Below, one piece after another: positions 35,953-44,470 of a DNA stretch of 64,000 nt. The stretch's first letter is position 1; each line of letters starts with the position of its first letter. Below the pieces are notes generated by a model. That model searched no databases, had not been told where the DNA came from, and saw only the letters and a list, made by a program, of their open reading frames with translations. Position numbers and translations under genes: made by a program. The DNA is from JBALVT01 sp036960305 (GTDB lineage Bacteria > Pseudomonadota > Gammaproteobacteria > Pseudomonadales > Halieaceae), in assembly GCA_036960305.1 (NCBI GenBank), contig JBALWA010000009.1, forward strand, positions 32,246 to 96,245, written 5' to 3'.

Positions 35953-36888
35953 CTAGCTATAAGGCAGGAAGTCGAAAGAGTAATTCACCACAGTGGTGAC
36001 CACACTCTCACTGGGGAAACGGATCAAGCTGATCCGGGAAAGAATCTTTTTCGTCAGGGCTTCATCGTCAAGTTCGCTTGACAGTAATCTTATTGCTGCT
36101 ACCTCGCCTGAAGATTCGATAGACATCTCAAAAACCAACTTGCCTTCCAGCAGTGGGTCACGCCGCAGCGCACGATTATAGATAGCAAAAATAGCTCCCT
36201 TATTGCGATCCATTTCCCGGCGTATGGACTCGTCACTGCGCCCACCGAGTTGAGCGGAAGCGCTATCGAGATCCTTGCTGGTACCGGCGGCCATCGTATT
36301 ATTAACCCGTGTAGTTTGCCGGGCTGATAATGCAGCCCCGCCCGTATCGCGGCTCAAATTCGCCGTACTGATCCCCTGACTCCCGGATGAGTCCGCTGTG
36401 GTAAGCAGAGAACGTTCCAGTGTTGCAGCATCTGCTTCACTGCGGGTGGCCTGACTGGATTGTAGTGAATCCAGGTCCAGATTATCTCGCATCGCCTCCA
36501 GGTCATCTTGAAATGCGAATACGCCCGAGTCCTTGGCCTGCTCTAGCGCGAACTGGGCCTTGTCAACTGGCTTGGGAGGTTCCCTTGATTCTGGAACGGG
36601 TAAAGGCTTTTCAGGCGCAGGCCTAACCTTCGGCTCCACTTTCGGCTTGGGGTCCACTGGCACAGGCTTTGGCAGCACCTGTTCCTCAATAAGAATATGG
36701 CTGAGTTGGGGCGACGGATCAGCTTTGCCGGACTGTTTTAGTTCCGATACCGTGAGCATAGGAATCAGCACGGAAACTATCACTAACAGGATCACCAGAG
36801 CGCGAAGAATCTTCTGAAAAACCCGATCCTCTTCCAGCGAAGACTCCCAGGGAAGCTGAAGTTCAGGCGCTGTATTGATTGCACTCAT
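35953..36888 (-). CDS. AgmX/PglI C-terminal / TonB-like energy transducer
   Basis: 311 residues. One membrane helix (ALVILLVIVSVLIPML, ~29-45), a proline-rich periplasmic linker (PKPVPVDPKPKVEPKVRPAPEKP), a polar spacer, and a C-terminal TonB/AgmX domain (ALRRDPLLEGKLVFEMSIESSGEVAAIRLLSSELDDEAL). It is the predicted arm that carries motion or energy from the ExbB/ExbD motor to the outer membrane. Its start overlaps the second ExbD stop (ATGA) with GAGGAGG upstream. Last gene of the eleven-gene operon. Confidence 0.8.
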   Translation of the reverse strand: MSAINTAPELQLPWESSLEEDRVFQKILRALVILLVIVSVLIPMLTVSELKQSGKADPSPQLSHILIEEQVLPKPVPVDPKPKVEPKVRPAPEKPLPVPESREPPKPVDKAQFALEQAKDSGVFAFQDDLEAMRDNLDLDSLQSSQATRSEADAATLERSLLTTADSSGSQGISTANLSRDTGGAALSARQTTRVNNTMAAGTSKDLDSASAQLGGRSDESIRREMDRNKGAIFAIYNRALRRDPLLEGKLVFEMSIESSGEVAAIRLLSSELDDEALTKKILSRISLIRFPSESVVTTVVNYSFDFLPYS

Positions 36889-37427
36889 GCGCCCTCCTCC
36901 ACCCCGGTCGACAAAGGCCCACCCCCGTCAAACTCAGGACGGCTGTCCACGGCAAGCGCTATGTCCCGATAGCCGACGTCCGCACAGGTCGCCATGATGC
37001 GTTTTAACAGACTGTAGGGCATCTCGCGATCGCCCATAATAATGACCGCAAGGGCTTTTTCTGCCTGGAGCTGACTATCCTCACTGGCACGCTCCGCCCG
37101 GGCAAGTAACTCACTCTTAAGATAAACCAGCACCTGCTCATCTTCTGCCAGGGCCGAGGCTATAGACTGAATACGCTTTCCCTGTACAAAAATATCTGAG
37201 GCGCCCACTTTAACCGTCAAGGCCAGCTCAGGCCTTTGCTCGGAAACCGACTCGGGCAAAGTAACTTTGTCATCGGCCTGAAGCACTTCAACGTCGCCAT
37301 TGTTGACCATTAGAAACAGAACAAGAATGGTAAAAATATCCATCAGTGCAACCAGATTCAATTTCGGTTGCTGCTTCATTTTTCTGATATTTCGGGACAG
37401 ACGTCTCGCCCGCAAGGAACTACTCAT
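36885..37427 (-). CDS. ExbD/TolR family protein 2 (canonical Asp)
   Basis: The ATG at 37427 has GGGAGG five bases upstream and gives 180 residues; it overlaps the preceding exbD by 8 bp. The single membrane helix is LVALMDIFTILVLFLMVN, with the essential proton-path Asp at residue 30 (LMD), as in ExbD D25. A periplasmic domain follows. Works in the TolQ/ExbB channel, coupling proton flow to the transducer. Confidence 0.85.
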   Translation of the reverse strand: MSSSLRARRLSRNIRKMKQQPKLNLVALMDIFTILVLFLMVNNGDVEVLQADDKVTLPESVSEQRPELALTVKVGASDIFVQGKRIQSIASALAEDEQVLVYLKSELLARAERASEDSQLQAEKALAVIIMGDREMPYSLLKRIMATCADVGYRDIALAVDSRPEFDGGGPLSTGVEEGA

Positions 37428-37941
37428 GAACCCCTCCCGCCACCAGAATGGGCGCATCGCCAAAGGAGATTTGAGGAAATAGCGCCGCATCGACGACCGA
37501 TGCGGCAACCACAGCCTTAAACGAACGAGCGGTATCCATCGCCGTCATAATAGTCTGGTAGTCCACATCGGGCTCGGACAGCAGCGTTATAGACTGTTTT
37601 TTTAAACCTTGCTCCCGCAACTGACGCTGCACCTCCTGCAACACCAGAGCGAGAAGTTCAAAATCGTATCGACCCTCGGCTGTCAGGGGGATATCTTTCA
37701 ATAAAACACCCCGGGGGTAATCCACTCTCATACTGTTCTTGCGGATGATTAGCTCGAGTTGTTGATCATCATTGGTGCTACTGCGGTCTGCTGAGCGTTC
37801 CGGCAGGGTAACGTCAACCACCGTAATACGCGAAAACACCATCCCAAGTAAAAGAATAGGCACCAGGACAATCATCAGGTTCATGAACGCTGTGATATCA
37901 AGCTCAGCGTCTGCTCCCCGCACTCGTCTGTACTTTCTCAT
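37420..37941 (-). CDS. ExbD/TolR family protein 1 (Asp replaced by Asn)
   Basis: 173 residues. The membrane helix DITAFMNLMIVLVPILLL aligns with the ExbD pattern TPFIDVMLVLL, but the proton-carrying Asp is Asn21; the codon is AAC on the minus strand. A periplasmic ExbD domain follows (DVTLPERS, LELIIRKNSMRVDY, LLSEPDVDYQTIM). Two different ExbD copies, one lacking the acid, suggest a mixed motor ring. Nine bases after the TolQ gene. Confidence 0.85.
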   Translation of the reverse strand: MRKYRRVRGADAELDITAFMNLMIVLVPILLLGMVFSRITVVDVTLPERSADRSSTNDDQQLELIIRKNSMRVDYPRGVLLKDIPLTAEGRYDFELLALVLQEVQRQLREQGLKKQSITLLSEPDVDYQTIMTAMDTARSFKAVVAASVVDAALFPQISFGDAPILVAGGVHE

Positions 37942-37950
37942 AGGATCACC

Positions 37951-38619
37951 CTAGGCCAGATCAGTATCACGTGTGAGTCCAGACAGCGCGTCCGTATCGA
38001 CCAGGTTATTGAGTACCTTGACACAAGCCATTTCCAGACTATCCACAATTTCAGTCGTTTTTGTCTGCAGTACAGCGTGTAGCAACAACAGCGGAATAGC
38101 AGAGATTAAGCCGAACGCCGTGGTGTTCATTGCGACCGATATGGAACTGGAGAGCATGCTGGCCTTTTCCGTGGGTGCAGCATCGGCGACTGCGGTGAAT
38201 GCTGCAATCAAGCCAATAATAGTGCCCAACAAACCAAGCAAAGTGGCGACATTTGCCAGAGTTGCGAGATAAGGCGTACGCTTTTCCAGGCGCGGCAGTG
38301 CTTCCAGGACGCCCTCTTCCATTGCCGATTCAATATCGTCCCTGCGCTTACTGCCGGTAAAGCGGGCGATACCCGCAGCGACAATGCGATTCATTGGCAC
38401 TCTGGAATCACCTCCCGCAGCCACTACCGACTGATAGTTTTTCTCACGCAGCTGCCCCATCAGCGTATCGAACGCTCGCCGATTCGTGCGCCTGGCCAGG
38501 GTGAGGACCACCCAGCGTTCAATGGCAATGGCCAAACCAATAACCAATACCGTAGCGATCGGGTACATAAATGGACCCCCCGTCTGAAAAAATCGAACCA
38601 CTGTTTCATAGATATCCAT
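37951..38619 (-). CDS. MotA/TolQ/ExbB proton-channel family protein
   Basis: 222 residues with three membrane segments: MYPIATVLVIGLAIAIERWV (~18-38), ATLLGLLGTIIGLIAAFTAV (~125-145) and VAMNTTAFGLISAIPLLLLHA (~163-185). The Gly/Thr-rich TM2 and TM3 are the conserved pore of TolQ/ExbB. It forms the inner-membrane ring around the ExbD dimer. AAGGA precedes ATG. Confidence 0.9.
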   Translation of the reverse strand: MDIYETVVRFFQTGGPFMYPIATVLVIGLAIAIERWVVLTLARRTNRRAFDTLMGQLREKNYQSVVAAGGDSRVPMNRIVAAGIARFTGSKRRDDIESAMEEGVLEALPRLEKRTPYLATLANVATLLGLLGTIIGLIAAFTAVADAAPTEKASMLSSSISVAMNTTAFGLISAIPLLLLHAVLQTKTTEIVDSLEMACVKVLNNLVDTDALSGLTRDTDLA

Positions 38620-38648
38620 ATTCCTTACCTCAGCTGTATAACAAAAAA

Positions 38649-38957
38649 TTACTCGGGGGCATCGGTTATTTCTACCGACACGCCGATCGCTTCCCCGTAC
38701 CTTAAATCGCGCAGGAACTCTTCCCTGTCGATGGGCACAAACAATTCATCTGCAATGGGACTGTGCATAAACTGATTCGTTTTCGGGCCATCAGGCCGCT
38801 GCCAGGGCAGCAAGTACATTACCCGTGGCTGTTCTTGATTGCCGCTAATTGTGCTACGTAAAGTGACGACAGGGTCCTTTGCCAGCGCAGGCACGCCACA
38901 GGACACCCCAAAAAATACAATGACCACAGTTCGAGCACCTTGTGTAAATCGATTCAT
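38649..38957 (-). CDS. Small exported protein of the motor operon
   Basis: 102 residues with a signal peptide (VVIVFFGVSCGVPALA/KD, residue ~26) and GGGAG eight bases before ATG. No family recognised; the mature part is short and proline-containing. It is a fixed part of the operon between the large TPR lipoprotein (4 bp away) and the TolQ gene. Confidence 0.65.
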   Translation of the reverse strand: MNRFTQGARTVVIVFFGVSCGVPALAKDPVVTLRSTISGNQEQPRVMYLLPWQRPDGPKTNQFMHSPIADELFVPIDREEFLRDLRYGEAIGVSVEITDAPE

Positions 38958-38960
38958 ACG

Positions 38961-41900
38961 CTAGGCTCCCTTGGCCAGAGAAGAAAGTTGACGCTGCAAA
39001 TCCGCAATCCAGCCCCTCACGGCGCGATCATCTTCCCCTGTCAATATCTGATAGCGGTTGAAATGTCTCAGCGCTCGTTCTTGCTCGCCCATATAAAGGT
39101 CGTAGAGAATGCCGATATTTCGATGTGTGGCTGCCTGCGGCTCCCAAATCGACAAAGCCTGAAGGTAAATCTGCTCGGCTTCGGAGAATCTTCCCTGCTT
39201 GCGAAGATAAATCGCGTACAGGTTGTAGGCTGAAATGTCCTCACTGTCGCTCGAGATCGCACTCTCAAACCACTGCTTCGCCCTATCAGTATTATCGTTG
39301 TCACCAGAAGGTGCCAGAGCACCAGGTGTTTCCTCGGCCGGAGCAATTGCCCACTCTAACTTTCGGTAGCGGGCAGGAAGTAACTGAGTCAGCGCGTCAA
39401 AACTTGACTGCACCCAATCGTCATACACACCTTCCCAACTACGCCGTGCGTTCGTCTCATGGATCGCTATAGCCTTTTCCTCAAATGGATAGGCCTGCTC
39501 CTCCAGTAACAGCTCGTATTGCTCCAGCGCAAGCTCGTCGATATCCCCCGGGCGTTGCGAACGCATCAGGTCATCGCTCATCTGTTGATATATCTGAGCC
39601 ATCCGAAACGTCGCCAGGGTTGAAAACTGCTGAACACCGTAGTTGTTGGTCTGATTGAACAGTGCGAGAGCGGACTCCATCGCCTCTCGTTTCTTTCGAA
39701 TAGATCGCTTGATCGGGTGGTAGAGACGTATTTTCGAATAGCGGACATACTGATCCTCTGCCAATACACTGGATGACATTGCGGCAAGATAATAGGAACG
39801 GTCGGACTTATCTGGGCCAGCCTGGTCGTGGGCCAGAACAATTTTTTTCAACCAGAAGCGCCGTTTCTCTTCCTGACCAGAGGCTTGATACAGTTCAGCA
39901 AGACGAAACATGGCTTCAAAGTGGATGGGCACAGGGTTGGGCCAGTTGTGCGCGTAGCTGCGGTATCGCAACCTCGCCAACTCCATCTCTCCCGCCTTGT
40001 CGTAATACTGTGCTGCCAGATACAGGGCTTGCCGTTGTTGCTCGCCACTTCCGACAGTAGTGTGAATCTTGTCCAGCTCTCGCGCGGCATTAGACCACTG
40101 CGCTAGCTGCTCGTAGCTCGCCACCAGCTTTCCGGCTATGGAATCACTCAAGGGGTGGTCGGCATATCGTTCCCGAAAATCAATGAGTAGACGGTTGGCC
40201 GCCTCAAGCTCGCCGGCCTGTAAGTATTGATTTGCCGCATCAAACTGCGCGGTCAGGCGAACTTGTGAATCTGGCGCAACCAGAAGCACCCGCTCAAACT
40301 GTTTTCCGGCCTCCAGCTTGTCGCCCGCAGATGCCGCTACTTCCCCCTGCTTGTAGATAGCGGCGGCCATCTGTTCAACAGATGAAACGTAGTTCGGGTC
40401 TCCTGGCTCCAATATTTGCAGGGCCGATTGGTATGACTGCTCTGAACTCTCAAACTGCTGCAACTCGAAATGACTGATACCCATAACAAGATGCGCAGAT
40501 AACTCGATATCCCGGTCCGGCTGCCAATGCACCAATGTCGCGGCGGCAATGATTGCCAGCTGATACTCAGAGGCCGCCAGCAAACTCTCGGCTGCATGGC
40601 CTAACACGACGGCCGCTCTGGGATCCTGTGGAAAACTGGAGGCGAACCTGAGTTCACTCGCTATACGTCGCTCTCGGTAGTCAGCTTCGCTGTCAGAGAG
40701 CTGCCCATAGGCCAGAATGGCCGAATACGCCGCTTCGGGCGCTCGCGCAAAACTCACCGTTTCGTAGGCGACCCATTCGTAGGCTTCTATTGCGGCAAGG
40801 TACTGACCCGCTTCAAATTCGGCTTCTGCCAACAGGAAGCCCTTCTCCGGGATGCCTGGGTCTGTTGGAAAACTGTCGATATACAGGCGGTAGTAGACCG
40901 CGGCCCGCCTATAGTCGCTCTGGGCTAACTCCGGGTCACCGGACTCGTCCTCCCGCTGTTGCGCGAGAGCGTGATAGTAACTGGCAAGCTCATCCAGAAA
41001 CTGCTTCATTGTGGGGCGAATCTCAGCCTGCACGGCTTCGCCACTGACCGACCAGTACTCACCGGACACGGCATACGCTTCGACGTAGTCCTGCTTTTCC
41101 TCCAACAGTAAGTCGGAAAACCCAGCGACCTCATAAACCTTCACAATATCCAGCTGAAATTGCGGGGCTACGGGAGTCAAAGGGTACTGTTCAATATACA
41201 TGGCATAGGTTTCCGCACTATCGCGGAAGCGCTTCTGCCCAAGATAATGGGTCCCAAGCGCTTGATACAGCAGGTGCTGGTAAGGCCAGGGCCCTAGCTG
41301 ATCGTAGGCAACACCAATGGTATTGGCACCTTCCAGATAGCTAAAGACAACGGCCAGTACTCGCAAGCAGTCTTGGGCCAATTCCCGTTGACCCCGCCCA
41401 AGTGCGTCCAGATTATTACTCTCAGGTATCAGAAGGTCCAATGTACCGGTAAAGGACGCAATGGAGTTTCGATACTGTCCCAGTTTGAACAGGGACCAAC
41501 CACGCATGTATTCCGCCTGTAAAAAATAGGCGCTGTCCGTGCCGTTGGCGATAACTTGGCCGTAGGATTGCTCAGCCGCAGCATAGTCCGCGGCAACAAA
41601 GTAACTTTCGGCCTTTCGAAACTCAGCCTCCAATCGGTGTTCCGAGTCAGGGTGTGTAGTACTCAAGCGCTCCAGCGCAGCCACTGACTGTGCAGTGTTC
41701 CCATTGAGTTCATAGGCCTTTGACAGTTGATAGAGTAACTGGTCCTGCCCTGGATTTTCGGGGTGTTGCGCTATGAGCATCTCGTAGGATGAGATCGCAC
41801 CAGACAAGTGTCTGGAATCTATTTTTGCTTCTGCCAACTCCTGCTCGGCCCGCAGCAATTGGATGTCCGCCAGACGCTGTTCCACCTGCAAGCGAGCCTG

Positions 41901-42110
41901 TGGATCCTCAGTGACTGGCAGTACATCTGCGTATATTTCGGCAAGTTCCTGCAGCGACACATCGGGAAGCGGGTTTGTTTTTTGAGGCAGGCTGACAAGC
42001 GGTACATCCGCAAGCGTGGCCACCGCTGCGCCCTCTTCCTCAGTGAATGACATCATACCCCCGCAACCGGCTAGCACTAACAGTACGAGGTAAAGCGCCG
42101 CCCCCTTCAT
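38961..42110 (-). CDS. Large TPR lipoprotein
   Basis: 1049 residues. Lipobox LAGC puts the lipid on Cys16. Many tetratricopeptide repeats run from ~90 to the end, for example DQLLYQLSKAYELNGNTAQS, AEYMRGWSLFKLGQYRNSI and AYNLYAIYLRKQGRFSEAEQ. TPR lipoproteins of this size scaffold envelope complexes; AglT/PglI-type proteins play this role beside the myxobacterial motor. Its ATG overlaps the stop of the upstream TPR gene (ATGA). Confidence 0.88.
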   Translation of the reverse strand: MKGAALYLVLLVLAGCGGMMSFTEEEGAAVATLADVPLVSLPQKTNPLPDVSLQELAEIYADVLPVTEDPQARLQVEQRLADIQLLRAEQELAEAKIDSRHLSGAISSYEMLIAQHPENPGQDQLLYQLSKAYELNGNTAQSVAALERLSTTHPDSEHRLEAEFRKAESYFVAADYAAAEQSYGQVIANGTDSAYFLQAEYMRGWSLFKLGQYRNSIASFTGTLDLLIPESNNLDALGRGQRELAQDCLRVLAVVFSYLEGANTIGVAYDQLGPWPYQHLLYQALGTHYLGQKRFRDSAETYAMYIEQYPLTPVAPQFQLDIVKVYEVAGFSDLLLEEKQDYVEAYAVSGEYWSVSGEAVQAEIRPTMKQFLDELASYYHALAQQREDESGDPELAQSDYRRAAVYYRLYIDSFPTDPGIPEKGFLLAEAEFEAGQYLAAIEAYEWVAYETVSFARAPEAAYSAILAYGQLSDSEADYRERRIASELRFASSFPQDPRAAVVLGHAAESLLAASEYQLAIIAAATLVHWQPDRDIELSAHLVMGISHFELQQFESSEQSYQSALQILEPGDPNYVSSVEQMAAAIYKQGEVAASAGDKLEAGKQFERVLLVAPDSQVRLTAQFDAANQYLQAGELEAANRLLIDFRERYADHPLSDSIAGKLVASYEQLAQWSNAARELDKIHTTVGSGEQQRQALYLAAQYYDKAGEMELARLRYRSYAHNWPNPVPIHFEAMFRLAELYQASGQEEKRRFWLKKIVLAHDQAGPDKSDRSYYLAAMSSSVLAEDQYVRYSKIRLYHPIKRSIRKKREAMESALALFNQTNNYGVQQFSTLATFRMAQIYQQMSDDLMRSQRPGDIDELALEQYELLLEEQAYPFEEKAIAIHETNARRSWEGVYDDWVQSSFDALTQLLPARYRKLEWAIAPAEETPGALAPSGDNDNTDRAKQWFESAISSDSEDISAYNLYAIYLRKQGRFSEAEQIYLQALSIWEPQAATHRNIGILYDLYMGEQERALRHFNRYQILTGEDDRAVRGWIADLQRQLSSLAKGA

Positions 42111-43960
42111 CTGGCCACCTCGGAACTACCGCGATCATACAGTCTTGCGATGGCCAGCCTGGACTGTCCCAAAGCCTGAGATAAGTATTGAGAGCGTGTC
42201 TCCAGGTGGGCAAGAGCAACCTTTCGAATATTCTGCTCGGATGCTAAGCGGACAGTCTGCAGTTGTTGTTGCTGGGAGCTTATGCGCTTGTCAATGTCGC
42301 TTATGCGGGAGGAGAACTCCCGCTGCTGATGGTTGGCTATCACCTTGTCCAGGCGCTTCATACTCTGCTGTGTGATTTCAAGTAACTGAACTTGCTCGTC
42401 CAGCGCCTTGCTCATTTCCCAAACACGCAAGGGGTACTGCTCGCTGTCATCCCAGATCATGAGCCCAGCGTACAGGTCGATCTTGCCCTCGCTATCGAGC
42501 TGTCCCTGCAAGCGCGCACGTGCACTGTCCAGCAGCCACCAGCGAGCGGCCTGATCGAAATCAGCAAACCAACGCTCATCGCCTCGCTCCCTTGCAGAAC
42601 TCAGTTCATCCCGCAGTCGGTCCACACGCACCTGCAGGGCCTCATACCGCTGCGAGAGTAGATCGCGTTGATTGCCATCCACAATAGTCGCCCAGATCCG
42701 TTGTTGATCGATGTCCGCCTGGACCAGAGTTTCTATCCGTACCCGCGCTTGGGAAAGGTGCCCCCCCATACGATCAAGGTCGCTCAATTCTCGCAGCGCT
42801 ATCTGAAAATCGTGGCGAGTTAGCAAATGGCGCAACTGCGGCATTTGCGGTACAAGGGGGAAAATATCAACGGGAGCAAGCCACTCCTGCCCCCAGTCCT
42901 GCCTGGCGCCCAATACCTCTACCAGATCCCCGCTGTCGAAAAGCGCCATGGTCTCATTGACGGAGGATAACTGACCGTCAAAAGCGTCCGCCGCCTGTCG
43001 ATAGCGCTCCAGGGCAACATCCTCTATGCCCAGCTGTTCGTAGGCGTAGGGGATTGCCAACTGTGCCTCCACTGCGCTCTGGCTGTGACTTACACTATCG
43101 GCTAGTAGCTGCCATGCACTCAGCGCCGCTTGATAATCTCCCCTCTCACTGTGGCTCCAACCACTGCCGAGAAGTGCGCGCTCTGCCAGCGGGGTATCCA
43201 GGCGCACTTTGGAAAATTTTTCCGCGGCAGCGTTGAAATTTCCTGCAGCGATACTCGCGTAGCCGGAGGCTGTGAGCGCCTTATCGCGAAGCAGCAGATC
43301 TTCAGTATTCCCCTGGCCTTCTCGTTCGACCCTGTCGAAAAAGGCATTGGCTACCTCCCAATCCCCTTCGGCGGCCCGTCGAGCGCCCATATTGTAATTA
43401 TGGTAAGACCGCCAAATCGACTGCTGATGAATGTGTTCGCCAAAATCGGCTGCGAGCTCATAGTTTCCATCTCGCAAACTAACGGATGCCCGCAGATAAT
43501 TGCTCTCGTCCGCCAGTGCGCCCTGATAACGGCTATCGATCCGGGAAAGTGCGCGCCGCGTTTTCTCCTCGTCGCCCCTTTGCCATGCCAATTTTGCGAC
43601 GTAGAGCCAGGCCCGGTCACTGTCCACCGCGTCTGCTCTGGACGAGTCGAGATCTGTAGCCAGATATTCCACAAAAATGGCTTCCGCTATGCGATCCATA
43701 CCGTAGGACAAACTCATTCCACCCCTGAGCAACTCCGCTTTGTCAGCGTGTACGTCATCAAGTTGATCGAGTTGCTGCGCGGCCGTAAGCTCGGTGAGTG
43801 CCTGGAAGTAGTCCTGCTGAAAGAAGTGGAAAAGCGTCACGCCATAGCGCAGCGACTGCACTGTTTCTGCCCCATGGAGCGATGGGACAACCGCAAATGA
43901 AATCAACCCAAGCATTAATCTCGGAATGACAGGCCTGGCTGTAGCAGCAAGTCGTTTCAT
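42107..43960 (-). CDS. Exported TPR protein with C-terminal coiled coil
   Basis: The ATG at 43960 overlaps the TGA of the gene before it (TGATG), with AAGGA six bases upstream; 617 residues. Signal peptide with cleavage near LHG-AE. Repeats of TPR type fill ~30-330 (RYGVTLFHFFQQDYFQALTE, YASIAAGNFNAAAEKFSK, GWSHSERGDYQAALSAWQ). The C-terminal ~220 residues are charged heptads (RVDRLRDELSSARERGDE; KRISSQQQQLQTVRLASE), a coiled coil. Likely periplasmic partner of the TPR lipoprotein. Confidence 0.85.
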   Translation of the reverse strand: MKRLAATARPVIPRLMLGLISFAVVPSLHGAETVQSLRYGVTLFHFFQQDYFQALTELTAAQQLDQLDDVHADKAELLRGGMSLSYGMDRIAEAIFVEYLATDLDSSRADAVDSDRAWLYVAKLAWQRGDEEKTRRALSRIDSRYQGALADESNYLRASVSLRDGNYELAADFGEHIHQQSIWRSYHNYNMGARRAAEGDWEVANAFFDRVEREGQGNTEDLLLRDKALTASGYASIAAGNFNAAAEKFSKVRLDTPLAERALLGSGWSHSERGDYQAALSAWQLLADSVSHSQSAVEAQLAIPYAYEQLGIEDVALERYRQAADAFDGQLSSVNETMALFDSGDLVEVLGARQDWGQEWLAPVDIFPLVPQMPQLRHLLTRHDFQIALRELSDLDRMGGHLSQARVRIETLVQADIDQQRIWATIVDGNQRDLLSQRYEALQVRVDRLRDELSSARERGDERWFADFDQAARWWLLDSARARLQGQLDSEGKIDLYAGLMIWDDSEQYPLRVWEMSKALDEQVQLLEITQQSMKRLDKVIANHQQREFSSRISDIDKRISSQQQQLQTVRLASEQNIRKVALAHLETRSQYLSQALGQSRLAIARLYDRGSSEVAR

Positions 43961-44469
43961 CACCATTCCTTTATGGCGAATTCCGGTTGTTGGCTCGCTA
44001 CCGAGTCGATAATCTTGAGCTCAAGGTGCTTGGCACCCTGGGTCTTTTGCAACTGCATTTGAGTAGCTCGGCGGTAGTCACGGCCCTGAGGACCCTTGCC
44101 GGTAAAGACGGCCACCACTTCGTGCTCACCCGCTTTCATATTACCCAGGTAGAGCCGGTGAACGCCACCTCGCACGAGTGCGTCAAGCTGTCGATCGGTA
44201 TACAGATAATGGGTTACTACAGTGCCATCAATGGTCAGTTTCACCGCATCGAGTGCAAAAAATTCACCCAGGTCCAGCGACAGGAACACGGCCAGCTGCG
44301 TGTTACTGGGAAATAACAGCTCTTCTTCAAGAATGAATAGGTCGCGATTTAATTCAAGCGTCTGCTGCTTCAGCGTTTGTACGCTCTGATCCAAAGACTC
44401 AGCATCCACCGCAGCGGCAGCGAGCAACAGCGCCAATACCAAAAGACAGGTTTTTATCGTTGTCATCAT
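43960..44469 (-). CDS. Small periplasmic protein with N-terminal coiled coil
   Basis: Start is uncertain: ATG at 44469 or 44466 (GGAGG lies 14 bases away); about 169 residues. Signal peptide LLVLALLLAAAAVDA, then a coiled coil SLDQSVQTLKQQTLELNRDL, then a beta-rich domain (VKLTIDGTVVTHYLYTD, RLYLGNMKAGEHEVVAVFTG) with an immunoglobulin-like look. Its place between the DUF1501-like gene and the TPR genes, with coupled translation, argues for an envelope adaptor. No family recognised. Confidence 0.65.
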   Translation of the reverse strand: MMTTIKTCLLVLALLLAAAAVDAESLDQSVQTLKQQTLELNRDLFILEEELLFPSNTQLAVFLSLDLGEFFALDAVKLTIDGTVVTHYLYTDRQLDALVRGGVHRLYLGNMKAGEHEVVAVFTGKGPQGRDYRRATQMQLQKTQGAKHLELKIIDSVASQQPEFAIKEW

Positions 44470-44470
44470 A

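Noticed and set aside
43130..43900. Open frame of 256 codons on the plus strand inside the TPR gene
   Set aside because: It is a shadow of the TPR protein on the other strand and has no recognisable motif or ribosome site.
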